The notes: generated by a model not told the origin, from the sequence alone. Positions 15,347 to 24,522 are shown, counted from the first letter of the stretch. The stretch: 64,000 nt of DNA from CBDBND01 sp965207985 (GCA_965207985.1 CBDBND010000021.1:1-64000); one strand, 5' to 3'. Numbers and translations are program-made.

Positions 15347-16960
15347 ATGGCTTCATCGTCTAAAATTGATTTCGATGTCATCATTGTCGGCGCTGGGTTC
15401 GCCGGTGTGTATGCGGTCTACAAATTCCGCCAACTGGGTTTTTCATTAAAAGCATTCGAAGCCGGTGATGACGTGGGCGGCACCTGGTATTGGAACCGCT
15501 ATCCGGGTTGCCGCTGCGATGTGGAAAGCATTCATTACTGCTATCAGTTCGACGACGATCTTCAGCAGGAATGGAACTGGACGGAACGGTATGCGGCCCA
15601 GCCGGAGATTCTGTCTTACATCAATCATGTAGCGGACCGGTTCGATATACGCCGCAACATCCAGTTCAATACACGGGTCATCGCAGCAACGTTCGTTGCG
15701 GCTGAGGGGAAGGGTCCGTCTTATTGGATCGTCGAAACCGATGACGGCAAAACGCAGACCGCGCGGTTTTGTATTATGGCGACGGGCGTTTTGTCCGTCC
15801 CCAAACTGCCGGAGATAGAGGGCCGCGACACGTTCACCGGGACGACGTACCACACGGCACAGTGGCCCCATGAAAAGGTCGACTTCACCGGTCTCAAGGT
15901 GGGGGTCATCGGGACCGGATCATCGGGCATTCAGTCCATCCCCTTGATTGCAGAACAAGCCGCGCATGTGACCGTGTTTCAACGCACGCCTAATTACGCC
16001 ATCCCTGCCAGCAACCGGCCGCTTGCGCCGGGAGAACTGGACGAGGTGAAAGCCCATTACAACGAACTTCGGGCAGAAGCCAGGAAAGGCGTGACCGCAC
16101 TTCCCTTCGAGCCGGCCGGTGCGTCCGCCCTTGCCGTTTCCGACGAAGAGCGGGAAGCGATTTACGAAGACTGGTGGCAGGAAAGCGGACTTCTCTTTCA
16201 AGGCACGTTTGCCGACTTGCTGTTCAATGAGGACTCCAACCGGACCGCCACGGACTTCGTGCGCCGCAAGATTCACGACATCGTCAAGGATGAGAAGGTC
16301 GCCGACCTTCTTACACCCGAAAATCCGCTCGGGTGTAAACGTCTGTGCGTGGATACGGACTATTACAAAACCTTCAACCGGCCGAACGTGACTTTGGTGG
16401 ATATCAGCGGTGAGCCCATTCACAGCATTGTGCCGGAAGGGATCCGCGTCGGTGAGACCGTGTATGCCTTCGACGCCATCGTCTTTGCCACCGGTTTTGA
16501 CGCCATTACCGGCGCGTTACTCGACATGAATATCCAGGGGCGGAACGGAAAGTCTCTCAAGGATAAATGGGCGGGTGGGCCTAAAACCTATCTCGGTTTA
16601 TCCACCCATGGATTTCCCAACCTTTTCATCATCAACGGTCCGGGCAGTCCATCCGTCCTCGCCAACATGGTGACGGGTGTGGAGCAACACGTGGACTGGA
16701 TCGCCGATTGCATGATCCATATGCGCGACGGCGCTTTGGACGCCATTGAGGCCAAGGCGGAAGAGGAAGAAGCCTGGGTCCTCCACAACAACGATGTGGC
16801 CGATCAGTCTCTACGGTCCAGTTGTGCCTCCTGGTACACCGGCGCCAACGTGCCTGGCAAACCGCAGATTTTCATGCCCTATGTGGGTGGTTTTCCCGCC
16901 TATGAGGAGAAGTGCGAGCAGGTCGTTCAAGAGGGGTACGCCGGCTTCACCCTAGCTTGA
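15347..16960 (+). CDS. flavin-containing Baeyer-Villiger-type monooxygenase
   Basis: A 537-residue enzyme. It has an FAD-binding GxGxxG (VGAGFAG), the GGTWYWNRYPGCRCDVES segment typical of cyclohexanone monooxygenase relatives, the Baeyer-Villiger fingerprint FTGTTYHTAQWP, and a second dinucleotide motif GVIGTGSSGIQ for NADPH. Family members insert oxygen next to a ketone carbonyl to give esters or lactones. The lactone product would suit the downstream type of hydrolase seen at 9024, but the two genes are not linked in an operon. It is transcribed alone. Confidence 0.88.
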   Translation: MASSSKIDFDVIIVGAGFAGVYAVYKFRQLGFSLKAFEAGDDVGGTWYWNRYPGCRCDVESIHYCYQFDDDLQQEWNWTERYAAQPEILSYINHVADRFDIRRNIQFNTRVIAATFVAAEGKGPSYWIVETDDGKTQTARFCIMATGVLSVPKLPEIEGRDTFTGTTYHTAQWPHEKVDFTGLKVGVIGTGSSGIQSIPLIAEQAAHVTVFQRTPNYAIPASNRPLAPGELDEVKAHYNELRAEARKGVTALPFEPAGASALAVSDEEREAIYEDWWQESGLLFQGTFADLLFNEDSNRTATDFVRRKIHDIVKDEKVADLLTPENPLGCKRLCVDTDYYKTFNRPNVTLVDISGEPIHSIVPEGIRVGETVYAFDAIVFATGFDAITGALLDMNIQGRNGKSLKDKWAGGPKTYLGLSTHGFPNLFIINGPGSPSVLANMVTGVEQHVDWIADCMIHMRDGALDAIEAKAEEEEAWVLHNNDVADQSLRSSCASWYTGANVPGKPQIFMPYVGGFPAYEEKCEQVVQEGYAGFTLA

Positions 16961-17071
16961 CCCTAGGGAATTGTTGAAGTCTTGTGCCGCAGCGGTCACA
17001 CTTTTGATACGATTTTTGTGGTAAGATTGATGGTGAAATGATCGATTGTTTATCGGCGGTTGGACTTATCC

Positions 17072-17659
17072 ATGATTTCTCATAAGCGAATAAATCTTGC
17101 TGTTGGTTTCTTTGCCGCGGCATTCGTCTTTGCCGGGCTAGTTCAGACTTTTCAGGCGGTATCACAGGTCAGTGCTGCCGAAATAAAAGTCGCCACTGAC
17201 GACGAACAGCAGGCTCTCAAGGAAGTTTTTCCCGATGGAGAGATCTTTTCGGAAAAAGAAGGCCGTTATCCGCATCACAAGGCCTATGGAACCGATCCCG
17301 AGACTGGTGAGACCACGCTGTTAGGCTTTGTTTTTATTACCATTGAGGTCGAGCCGGAAGAATGGGCGTATTCCAGTGAAATCGAAATGCTCGTGGGCAT
17401 GACCACGGGTGGGGTCATTACCAAGGTCAAAATGATCGACCACTACGAGCCCTTTGGATATTTCTCCATCGATCCGCCTGAATTCATCGAACAGTTCGAA
17501 GGCAAGAGCATCCTTGATCCCTTTGAAGAGGGCCGCGATATCGATACGGTCACCCGCGCAACCATCACGGTTGAAGGCGCAGCACGCGTGATTAAGAAAG
17601 CGGCCCGCAAGATTGCCCGTCAGTATCTTTCAGAACAAAGTAAACGAGAGCAGGGATAA
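17072..17659 (+). CDS. periplasmic FMN-binding domain protein (NosR N-terminal-like)
   Basis: ATG 17072 was chosen over TTG 17060. The N-terminal hydrophobic segment (residues about 9-28, LAVGFFAAAFVFAGLVQTF) is a signal anchor. The rest is an FMN-binding domain: EGRYPHHKAYGTDPETGE, GMTTGGVITKVKMIDHYEPFGY and, near the end, IDTVTRATITVEGAARVI, where a Thr of the TRAT motif is the expected site of covalent FMN attachment by ApbE. It overlaps the next gene by one base (TAATG). It would carry electrons on the periplasmic side between the iron-sulphur membrane protein and an unknown partner. Confidence 0.8.
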   Translation: MISHKRINLAVGFFAAAFVFAGLVQTFQAVSQVSAAEIKVATDDEQQALKEVFPDGEIFSEKEGRYPHHKAYGTDPETGETTLLGFVFITIEVEPEEWAYSSEIEMLVGMTTGGVITKVKMIDHYEPFGYFSIDPPEFIEQFEGKSILDPFEEGRDIDTVTRATITVEGAARVIKKAARKIARQYLSEQSKREQG

Positions 17660-18615
17660 TGATACGTGTCGCTGTGGCCGCAGGCACTGCTGCGGCGTGC
17701 CTGCTTTTGGCCGCGTCGGGCATGGCTCAGGAGCAAGCTCCGCTTTCCCTCGCTGACCTTGACGCCTTGATGGAAGAGGATGAGCAGGCCCTGCCCTCTT
17801 TTCAAGGTGAGTCCCTAATTGACCTTATTGCCATCATTGCTTTTTTTGCTTTGGCCGTCGTTAGCTTTCTCAAGAAAAGCGTGCCCTTGAAGTACGCCAC
17901 CATGGTTGTGGCTATCGCTTACATGGGATTCACCAAAGGGAACTTGGTTTCGCTGGTCCATATCTTTGGTCTGCTGGAATGGTCCTTCCCCATTTTCGAA
18001 CATAACCTGTCCTGGTACGTGCTGATGATATTCACTTTGCTGTCCACCGTGCTTTGGGGCCGGCTTTATTGCGGGCGGATTTGCGCCTTCGGCGCGCTGA
18101 CCCAATTGATGGACAGAATTATCCCGGCCCGGTTCCGCTACGAGCTACCTCCCCGTGTGGAAAAAAAAGCGATTTACCTGAAGTACGTCATCCTCGTGGC
18201 GGTGTTGATCTACTTTCTCATCACCAGAGACAATTTTGTTTACAAATACGTCGAGCCGTTTTGGATGTTTACCTTAAGCGGATCCACGGTGATGTGGGTG
18301 CTTTTGACGATCCTCCTTTTGGTGACCGTTTTCATCCGTAATTTCTATTGCCGTTACCTGTGTTCCGTCGGCGCGGCGCTCGGCGTGATTTCCAAGTTCA
18401 CCATTTTCGGCATCAAACGATGGAAGCAATGCGACACCTGTAGGCTTTGTGAAAAGGTTTGCGAATGGGGCGCCATTGAAGGACCAAAAATATCCATGGC
18501 CGAATGCGTGCGTTGCGACGATTGTGAAATTCTGTATGACGACAAAGACCATTGCGTCCATTGGCTGATGATCAAAAAGCGCGAACGCCGGCGTAAGGCC
18601 TTAGCAGGCTGCTGA
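17659..18615 (+). CDS. NosR/NapH-like 4Fe-4S membrane protein
   Basis: A 318-residue protein with a signal-like N-terminus, about five or six membrane helices and two Cys motifs at helix ends, YCGRICAFG and YCRYLCSVG, as in NosR/NapH. The C-terminal cytoplasmic part has ferredoxin-like clusters, CDTCRLCEKVC and CVRCDDCEILYDDKDHC. It corresponds to the membrane and ferredoxin half of NosR, with the FMN half encoded by the preceding gene. It should move electrons from the cytoplasm or quinol pool across the membrane. Its last three residues come from the MITE: before insertion the end was ...KALEQA rather than ...KALAGC, with the stop one base before the apbE start. Confidence 0.82.
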   Translation: MIRVAVAAGTAAACLLLAASGMAQEQAPLSLADLDALMEEDEQALPSFQGESLIDLIAIIAFFALAVVSFLKKSVPLKYATMVVAIAYMGFTKGNLVSLVHIFGLLEWSFPIFEHNLSWYVLMIFTLLSTVLWGRLYCGRICAFGALTQLMDRIIPARFRYELPPRVEKKAIYLKYVILVAVLIYFLITRDNFVYKYVEPFWMFTLSGSTVMWVLLTILLLVTVFIRNFYCRYLCSVGAALGVISKFTIFGIKRWKQCDTCRLCEKVCEWGAIEGPKISMAECVRCDDCEILYDDKDHCVHWLMIKKRERRRKALAGC

Positions 18616-18752
18616 AAAACTCGGCCGAGAGCCCACCTCGCGAAACGAAAGAATCAATGGATGGGCGTCCGCGAAAAAATAGAATCGGAAAATGGCTCAT
18701 ACGAAAACAAAATTGCCGAGATGATCGCTCCAAATCGTTTTTCAGCAGCCTG
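18605..18752 (-). mobile_element. 148-bp MITE, copy 2 (inverted relative to copy 1)
   Basis: Ends CAGGCTGCTGAAAAAC and GTTTTTCAGCAGCCTG are perfect inverted repeats over 16 bp. TTAG duplications lie at 18601-18604 and 18753-18756. The body is the reverse complement of 2203-2350 with about three mismatches. It sits between the NosR-like gene and apbE and separates what was a TGA-T-ATG coupled junction by 148 bp plus the duplication. Confidence 0.85.
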
Positions 18753-18768
18753 TTAGAGCAGGCTTGAT

Positions 18769-19884
18769 ATGATCCCGGCCCGACGCATAGGGGCCCTGGT
18801 AATTTGTTTCGGGCTTCTCTTGGCGTGCACTCCTGCAGAGCAATCCCTAGAACCCACGACCCGGGACTGGTCGGTGATGGGCACGGATCTGTTCATCACT
18901 GTTTATCGCGAGTCTTCTGATGCCGAATTGGCATCCGCCGATTTGGATGCGGCGTTTGCCGCCGTGTCTGAGATTGACGATCTCATGAGTCTTTACAAAC
19001 CGGACAGTGAGCTGACCGCGCTTAATGCAAGCGCGGGTCAAGGCGCCACGTCTGTCAGCGCACACACCTTCGCGGTTCTGGACGCTGCCGATCATTATGC
19101 CGCGCTGACCGATGGCGCCGTGGACGTCACCGTAGAACCCCTGGTCCGTTTGTGGGGGTTTTTTGATGTGGCGGACGCATCGGTGCCCGGCCAGGACCGC
19201 ATCGATGAGGCATTGGCTAAGACCGGCATGCATCGTTTGACCTTGGATCGGGTATCCCGAACCGCTGCTTTGGAACCGGACGTCCGTGTGGATTTGGGCG
19301 GCATTGCCAAAGGCTATGGCGTGGATCAGGCATTGGCGGTGTTGCGGGAGCGAGACGTTCCGGCAGCCCTCGTCAATCTTGGCGGCACCGTGGGTGTATT
19401 GGGAGCCCACCCGGCGGGCCGGCCTTGGATCGTCGGCATCCGGCATCCGCGGGAGAACCAATTGATTGGAGAAATCCGGCTGCAGGACGGGGCGGTGTCC
19501 ACCTCCGGTGATTACGACCGGTACTTTGAGCATGACGGCAAGCGCTACAGTCACATTATCGACCCGCGCACGGGCTGGCCGGTGGAAGGGGTCTATGCCG
19601 TGACGGTTGTCGCACCCAATGCCACCGCGGCGGACGCGTTATCCACCGCTGCTTATGTTTTAGGTCGAGATGACGGGTTGGCGTTGTTATCGATGTGCGC
19701 AGGTGTTGAAGGTGTCATGGTTGAGCCGAACGCAAACCAAGAGACGTTAAGCGTGCGTCTCACCGAAATGACAGATGAAAGGGTGTCGGTTCTCATTGAC
19801 GAAGAACCCATGGTCAATGCCGTTACGTATTCAAGCAACGCTTCGCATGACAGAACGTCTGAATGCGTCGCGCTGGTCAAATAG
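18769..19884 (+). CDS. apbE: FAD:protein FMN transferase, lipoprotein
   Basis: A 371-residue ApbE. The lipobox LLLACT near residue 20 indicates a lipid-anchored periplasmic enzyme. Family motifs: WSVMGTDLFITVY, DLMSLYKPDSELTALNAS, VDLGGIAKGYGVDQAL, LVNLGGTVGVLG and YSHIIDPRTGWPV. It transfers FMN from FAD to a Thr/Ser of partner proteins. The partner is almost surely the FMN-binding protein encoded two genes upstream, giving an operon of flavoprotein, electron-transfer membrane protein and flavin transferase. The MITE at 18605-18752 now lies just ahead of its start and may reduce coupled translation. Confidence 0.92.
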   Translation: MIPARRIGALVICFGLLLACTPAEQSLEPTTRDWSVMGTDLFITVYRESSDAELASADLDAAFAAVSEIDDLMSLYKPDSELTALNASAGQGATSVSAHTFAVLDAADHYAALTDGAVDVTVEPLVRLWGFFDVADASVPGQDRIDEALAKTGMHRLTLDRVSRTAALEPDVRVDLGGIAKGYGVDQALAVLRERDVPAALVNLGGTVGVLGAHPAGRPWIVGIRHPRENQLIGEIRLQDGAVSTSGDYDRYFEHDGKRYSHIIDPRTGWPVEGVYAVTVVAPNATAADALSTAAYVLGRDDGLALLSMCAGVEGVMVEPNANQETLSVRLTEMTDERVSVLIDEEPMVNAVTYSSNASHDRTSECVALVK

Positions 19885-19910
19885 ATAACTCAGTTAAGCG
19901 CGTCTGACTC

Positions 19911-21477
19911 CTATTGTATCCGCGCCAGGCGAAACTGGGGCTGATTGTCGGGCTGGATGGGGAGGACCAAGAACTCCTTCATGGTCCAGGCCAGCCTTTG
20001 ATGATGAAGCGGGATATACACCTGCGAGTCTTTCAAGCGCATCCAGGCGTCGTTGATCATGGCATCTCGTTTAGCCAAATCGGTTTCCACAGCCATACCG
20101 TCGATGAGATCGAAGAGAACTTGATCATTGAGACCGGTGCGATTCCAAGCCCGGTTGGGCATGGCGAGAAAATCCAGATGGTAATGGCTGTCCATAGTGC
20201 TGGAACCCCAGCCCAGGAGATAAAGGTCGGTTTGATCGTTTTGGATCTTGGGGAAGTGCAAGGTTTTGGACTTGGCATCGAGACGGACGCGCACGCCAAT
20301 GCGGGCCAGCATGCCGACCACGGCCTGACAAATGGCTTCGTCGTTGTGATAGCGGTCATTGGGGCAATCGAGGGTGACGGAGAACCCGTCCGGATAGCCT
20401 GCCTCCGCCAGCAATACGCGGGCGCGATCGGGATCGAGCGGCGGCAGAGCGTCGATCGCTTCTGTGTACCCGCCGATACCCGGAGACAGCAGCATGCCCG
20501 CCGGCTCGGCCATGCCCCGCATGATGCGCGCCACAATGGCCTCCCGGTTGACGGCCATGTTCATGGCCTGGCGCACCCGGAGATCGGCAAAGGGATTGCG
20601 GCCTTTAACGTCGGATGAGGCCAGTTCGGCGGCGCCCGTATTCATGCCGATAAAGATGGCGCGCACTTCAGGCGTGGACTGAACCTTCAGGCCCGCCGTG
20701 CGCTGGACACGGGTGAGGTCCTGCACCGGGGTATCGAGCACGAAATCCAAACTCGCCGGACAACAAAGCCGCAACGCAGGTGGCGGCGTTGGCAACGGGC
20801 GTATGGATGATGCGGTCCACATTATGCGGGTTATCGTCTTTCAACCCCCACCAGGCGTCGTTTCTGGTAACCACCGTACGCACTTCCGGTTCACGTAACT
20901 CCAGCACAAAGGGTCCCGTGCCGTTGGTGTGCTGCACGGCGTAGGTCTCTTGGCCGGACGCTGTGTCCTGCGGTTCGGTGACACCGTGTTCCTCCGCCCA
21001 GCCGCGAGACATGATGTAAATGTCCGTCACTTGTTGGGGCAGGATAGGATTAGGGCCGGACGTTTTGATAAGCACGGTGTGATCGTCAATGGCGGCCACC
21101 TCGCGCACCGTGCCGATGATGTCTTTCATATCGGAGGTTGGCATCAAAGCCCGCTCGAAAGAGAACACCACATCGTCTGCGGTAAACGGGCGGCCGTCAT
21201 GAAAGGTGACTCCTTGACGGAGTTTGAATTCCCAAACGGTAGGATCGTCCGTCAGACCCCAGGATATGGCGAGGCCCGGCTCGAGGGCCATGGTCTGGGA
21301 TCTGAGCACCAGAGATTCATGGATCTGCTTGCCGGCCGCCAGGGTCATGCCCTCGTTCTGAGCGTGGGGGTCCATGGTCATGGCGTCCCCCTGAGACGAC
21401 CAGCGGATAAGGTTTTCCGCCGACGCAGGCGGTACAGCACATGCGAGAACAAGGATTACAAAGACAAGTCGGTGCAT
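19911..21477 (-). pseudogene. DppA/OppA-type solute-binding protein, frameshifted
   Basis: The first part (21477 to about 20752) has a signal peptide (MHRLVFVILVLACAVPPASA) and the SBP_bac_5 start (MDPHAQNEGMTLAAGKQIHESL, VTFHDGRPFTADDVVFSFERAL). The frame then goes wrong after ALLSGE; the correct continuation LDFVLDTPVQDLTRVQRTAGLKV...  is in the next frame and runs to a stop at 19911, with PFADLRVRQAMNMAVNREAI as expected for the family. A single extra base in the AAA at 20749-20751 (TTT on the coding strand) explains it. Either the gene is inactivated or this is a sequencing error. It would deliver peptides or similar solutes to a DppBC-type importer such as the one at 12.7-14.5 kb. Confidence 0.82.
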
Positions 21478-21642
21478 GAACAGAACCATGGTGTGTCAAA
21501 GACGCATCTGGTGTCGGCTAGGAGGACCCGTGGTGTCAAGAGTTTGCCTTGAAGGGGCTCAGCCGCCGCATGGACCAGTGCGCGTGTTTGCGATCCTAGC
21601 AGTCGCTGATTGGCATTATTTGAACCGGTGAACTGACGCCCT

Positions 21643-22707
21643 TTATCCGCCCCCGGACGCGGTGCCCGCTTCAGCCTGGTCGGCAAAGACCGCTTTGCCT
21701 TCTTGCACCAAATCGTAGATGCGCTGGGCGTCGCCGCCGATGCGGTTGATGAGGTCCTCATGGGTGGACTGGGCGCGGTCGATCCAGGGCTGAAGGGCTT
21801 GTGAATTGAGCTGGTGAACGACAACGCCTTCTTGCTCGATGGAGTCCAGTTCCTGCACCAACGACGCCCGCGTATCCCGGCGGACCAGCTCCTCATCGGG
21901 AAAGCTGGTGGTCATGATGGCGCGGTCTTCGGCCGATAAGGCATCAAGCCACGGTTTATTGGCGACCAAGGCGGAGAAGGCATAGGCATGACGGGTGAGC
22001 GTCAGGTGCTGGGCCTCCTCGTAGAAACCCGCACGGGCGTACATCAGAGTTGAGGATTCTCCGCCATCAATGAGACCAGTCTGCAAACCCTGAATGACAT
22101 CGGGGGAAGAAAGATTGATCACGTCCGCGCCGATGGCTGCGAGAAACGCGCGCGACGTATCATACGGCAAGGCGCGCATGCGGTAGTCATTTGTATCTTC
22201 AAGCGTCAGCAGTGGAACTTTGCCGTAGAGATTCATCCAGCCGATCTCAATCCACTGCAGGAACTCCAAATCCCGGGCTGCGGCCATTTCTTTGATGGCA
22301 GGCGTGACATAACCATCGACAACGAAATCCGATTGCTCCGGCCCGTCGAACAGATAGGGCATGTTGATGACCGAGACTTCCGGCACCACTTGGGCAAATC
22401 CGCTTTCTCCAACGATGGCCATTTGTCCGCGGTTGCGGCGGACGGCTTGGATGACCAATTCATCGCCGCCGATCTGGCCGTGCACCAGCATGGCAAGCTC
22501 GATGCGGCCTTCGGATTTTTCCGTCACGGAATCTTCGAACATGCGCCACAACAGATCACCCGGCCCGCCCGGAGGGGCATTGGCGACAATGGTGAATTCC
22601 TGAGACGCCGAAATCTCTTGATTGGTCTGGTCATTGGTCTGCGCAAACCCGGGACCAAGAGCATACAAAACAAACGCACAAACCAATAAGGAAAGTCTGA
22701 GTGTCAT
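21643..22707 (-). CDS. TRAP transporter solute-binding protein, DctP family
   Basis: A 354-residue periplasmic protein with a signal peptide (LSLLVCAFVLYALGPGFAQ). DctP features include ANAPPGGPGDLLWRMFEDSVTEKSEGRIELAMLVHGQIGGDELVIQAVRRNRGQMAIV, and the Arg-containing region DTNDYRMRALPYD whose Arg normally binds the substrate carboxylate; DVIQGLQTGLIDGGE is the usual late motif. It should bind an organic acid. The DctQ and DctM membrane subunits are not nearby, so it is an orphan binding protein here. A VOC-family gene lies 13 bp upstream on the same strand. Confidence 0.85.
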   Translation of the reverse strand: MTLRLSLLVCAFVLYALGPGFAQTNDQTNQEISASQEFTIVANAPPGGPGDLLWRMFEDSVTEKSEGRIELAMLVHGQIGGDELVIQAVRRNRGQMAIVGESGFAQVVPEVSVINMPYLFDGPEQSDFVVDGYVTPAIKEMAAARDLEFLQWIEIGWMNLYGKVPLLTLEDTNDYRMRALPYDTSRAFLAAIGADVINLSSPDVIQGLQTGLIDGGESSTLMYARAGFYEEAQHLTLTRHAYAFSALVANKPWLDALSAEDRAIMTTSFPDEELVRRDTRASLVQELDSIEQEGVVVHQLNSQALQPWIDRAQSTHEDLINRIGGDAQRIYDLVQEGKAVFADQAEAGTASGGG

Positions 22708-22720
22708 GATGTGTCGCGTC

Positions 22721-23758
22721 TCACTTCTGGGTGAAAAACTCGATACGCGCGCCGTTGGGCGCTTTCAACGCTAGCATATCCACCGTGCCGTAAGGTGGCA
22801 GCGACAACGATGTAACAGGCCGATGGATAGGATAACCCTTGGCCTGAACGTCGCGGGCCAAAGCGCCCACGTCTTCCACCGGCACCCGCGTGGTGAGGAT
22901 ACCCAGATTGGGCGGCTCAGCCCGGTCGCGGAAATCCCGCCCCGTCAGGCCTTCGGCCATAAGAATCTGTAACGACCCGTTGCGGTCTGTCTCGTGGGGG
23001 GCAAAGGCGGCAAAGCGCCGTGCCGCCGTGCTGGCCAGATTGGCGGGAATGCCCGTCGGATTGAAGCCGGGGGCGGGCGTGGTCGAGCGGCCCGACAGAT
23101 GCACGGTCCAGCCCAATACGTCGGCAAAGAATTTTTCATTGGCTTCGTAGTCGGCAACGAACAGTGCAGTGTTGAAGGGCCAGCCCCAGCCGCTTTCCGA
23201 TCCGGCTTCCGCTTTGTCATAGGGCGGGGCATTGCGCTGCATGAGACACAACGCTTCGCCGTTGGGTCCGCGCATGATGGACTCGTCGATGTCGAAAGGG
23301 TCCAGGGTGTAATGGACCGGATCGTTGTAGCCCTGCCAGCCACGGGCGCGCAGTTGCTCGAATACGATGTCCACGTCATTCACATAAACGTAGAGGTCGA
23401 AGTAGCCGCCGTGATCCCACGGCATGCCGGAAGACCGGATCTGCTTTTGCGCAACACCGTAGAACTGGACCAGGCGAACAAACCGGTCGGCCGGACCCTT
23501 GCGCAGCACAACCTCATGGATGGTGGCCCCATTGGGCAAGTCCCAGTAATTGGCGAGGGCGGAATCCGCCGGGCCATCGCAAATCACCTCGAAGCCGCCC
23601 ACCTTTGTCCAGGTTTCCACCGCCGCATCCAAATCGGCAACGGACACCACCGCTTCCTGAAATCCGGTGATACCAGTGGAGGAGACGTCGTCCACCGTGC
23701 ACGCGGCGTGGGCGAGGGACGGGAGACAGAGAGAAAGAAACATCACGATCATGCGCAT
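22721..23758 (-). CDS. exported two-module VOC (glyoxalase/dioxygenase fold) protein
   Basis: A 345-residue protein with a signal peptide (MRMIVMFLSLCLPSLAHA). Two VOC modules follow: residues about 27-150 (FQEAVVSVADLDAAVETWTKVGGFEV ... PWDHGGYFDLYVYVNDVDIVFEQLRARGW) and about 185-345 (TALFVADYEANEKFFADVLGWTV ... DMLALKAPNGARIEFF). VOC proteins bind a metal and act on small organic molecules as glyoxalases, epimerases or extradiol dioxygenases. An exported double-module form next to a TRAP binding protein suggests extracytoplasmic handling of an organic ligand; the reaction is unknown. Confidence 0.75.
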   Translation of the reverse strand: MRMIVMFLSLCLPSLAHAACTVDDVSSTGITGFQEAVVSVADLDAAVETWTKVGGFEVICDGPADSALANYWDLPNGATIHEVVLRKGPADRFVRLVQFYGVAQKQIRSSGMPWDHGGYFDLYVYVNDVDIVFEQLRARGWQGYNDPVHYTLDPFDIDESIMRGPNGEALCLMQRNAPPYDKAEAGSESGWGWPFNTALFVADYEANEKFFADVLGWTVHLSGRSTTPAPGFNPTGIPANLASTAARRFAAFAPHETDRNGSLQILMAEGLTGRDFRDRAEPPNLGILTTRVPVEDVGALARDVQAKGYPIHRPVTSLSLPPYGTVDMLALKAPNGARIEFFTQK

Positions 23759-23774
23759 GGGAAGCCCTCCGCTC

Positions 23775-24488
23775 TCACACCGCCGGTTTGAAGATGTCTT
23801 TGATCACGTCATGCCGGGTGGACTTGGTCTCCAGGTTGGGATGCTGACCGAACGCCACATGACCGGAGGGCACCTCACCGTCCATTAAAGACACACCAGC
23901 AGAGACCATACAGTTGTCGCCGACGGTGACGTTCCCAATGACCCGGCTGCCACCGTAGAGCACCACGCCTTTGCCGAAGGTGGGATGGTTGCCGTCCAAA
24001 TCCGCGCCCACGCCCACGTTCTGATAAGCGCAGAAGTAATCGCCGTAGGTGGCGCGGCCCAGCACTGTGCCTACCGGATGTACCACGGCAAACACTTGGG
24101 GCAGTTCCACTTCGTAAAAGGCATCCAACCCATGCAGCGCTTTGTTCAACGCGTAAGCTTTTTCGGCGATGGGCACGGGCCCACCCATGCGATGCAATGT
24201 GTTGGACAGGTAGTAGAGAAAAATGGCGTGCATGTCAGTGTGCAGATGGCTGTAGCGGGGGCCGTCTTTCTCCGTATGAAAACCCTTGAGACCGGCGCGC
24301 AGCACGCAGTGTTCCATGCGCTCCAGGGCGGCGGTGACGAACCGTTTGAGACCGGGGCGCACGGGAAAGCCGTCGTCGAACAAGGCGTCCATCTGTTTGG
24401 CCACGTATTCGGTCAGATCGTCCGCCGACAGGGTCGTGCTGAACGCCACCTGTTTTAGTTCACTAGTCTTTTCGGCCGTGGGCTGCAC
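23775..24488 (-). CDS. serine acetyltransferase-like hexapeptide acyltransferase
   Basis: A 237-residue protein with a helical N-terminal half and a left-handed beta-helix C-terminal half (VHPVGTVLGRATYGDYFCAYQNVGVGADLDGNHPTFGKGVVLYGGSRVIGNVTVGDNCMVSAGVSLM). The fold and size fit CysE-like acyltransferases. Because it is followed by the HisF/HisH/WbpG amidotransferase set, it is more likely to acetylate a sugar or precursor of a surface glycan than to serve cysteine synthesis, but this is contextual only. The C-terminal tail lacks the CysE regulatory peptide in recognisable form. Confidence 0.7.
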   Translation of the reverse strand: MQPTAEKTSELKQVAFSTTLSADDLTEYVAKQMDALFDDGFPVRPGLKRFVTAALERMEHCVLRAGLKGFHTEKDGPRYSHLHTDMHAIFLYYLSNTLHRMGGPVPIAEKAYALNKALHGLDAFYEVELPQVFAVVHPVGTVLGRATYGDYFCAYQNVGVGADLDGNHPTFGKGVVLYGGSRVIGNVTVGDNCMVSAGVSLMDGEVPSGHVAFGQHPNLETKSTRHDVIKDIFKPAV

Positions 24489-24522
24489 GCGTGAAGTCCG
24501 CCGCTGTTGGTTTCGATTGGTC

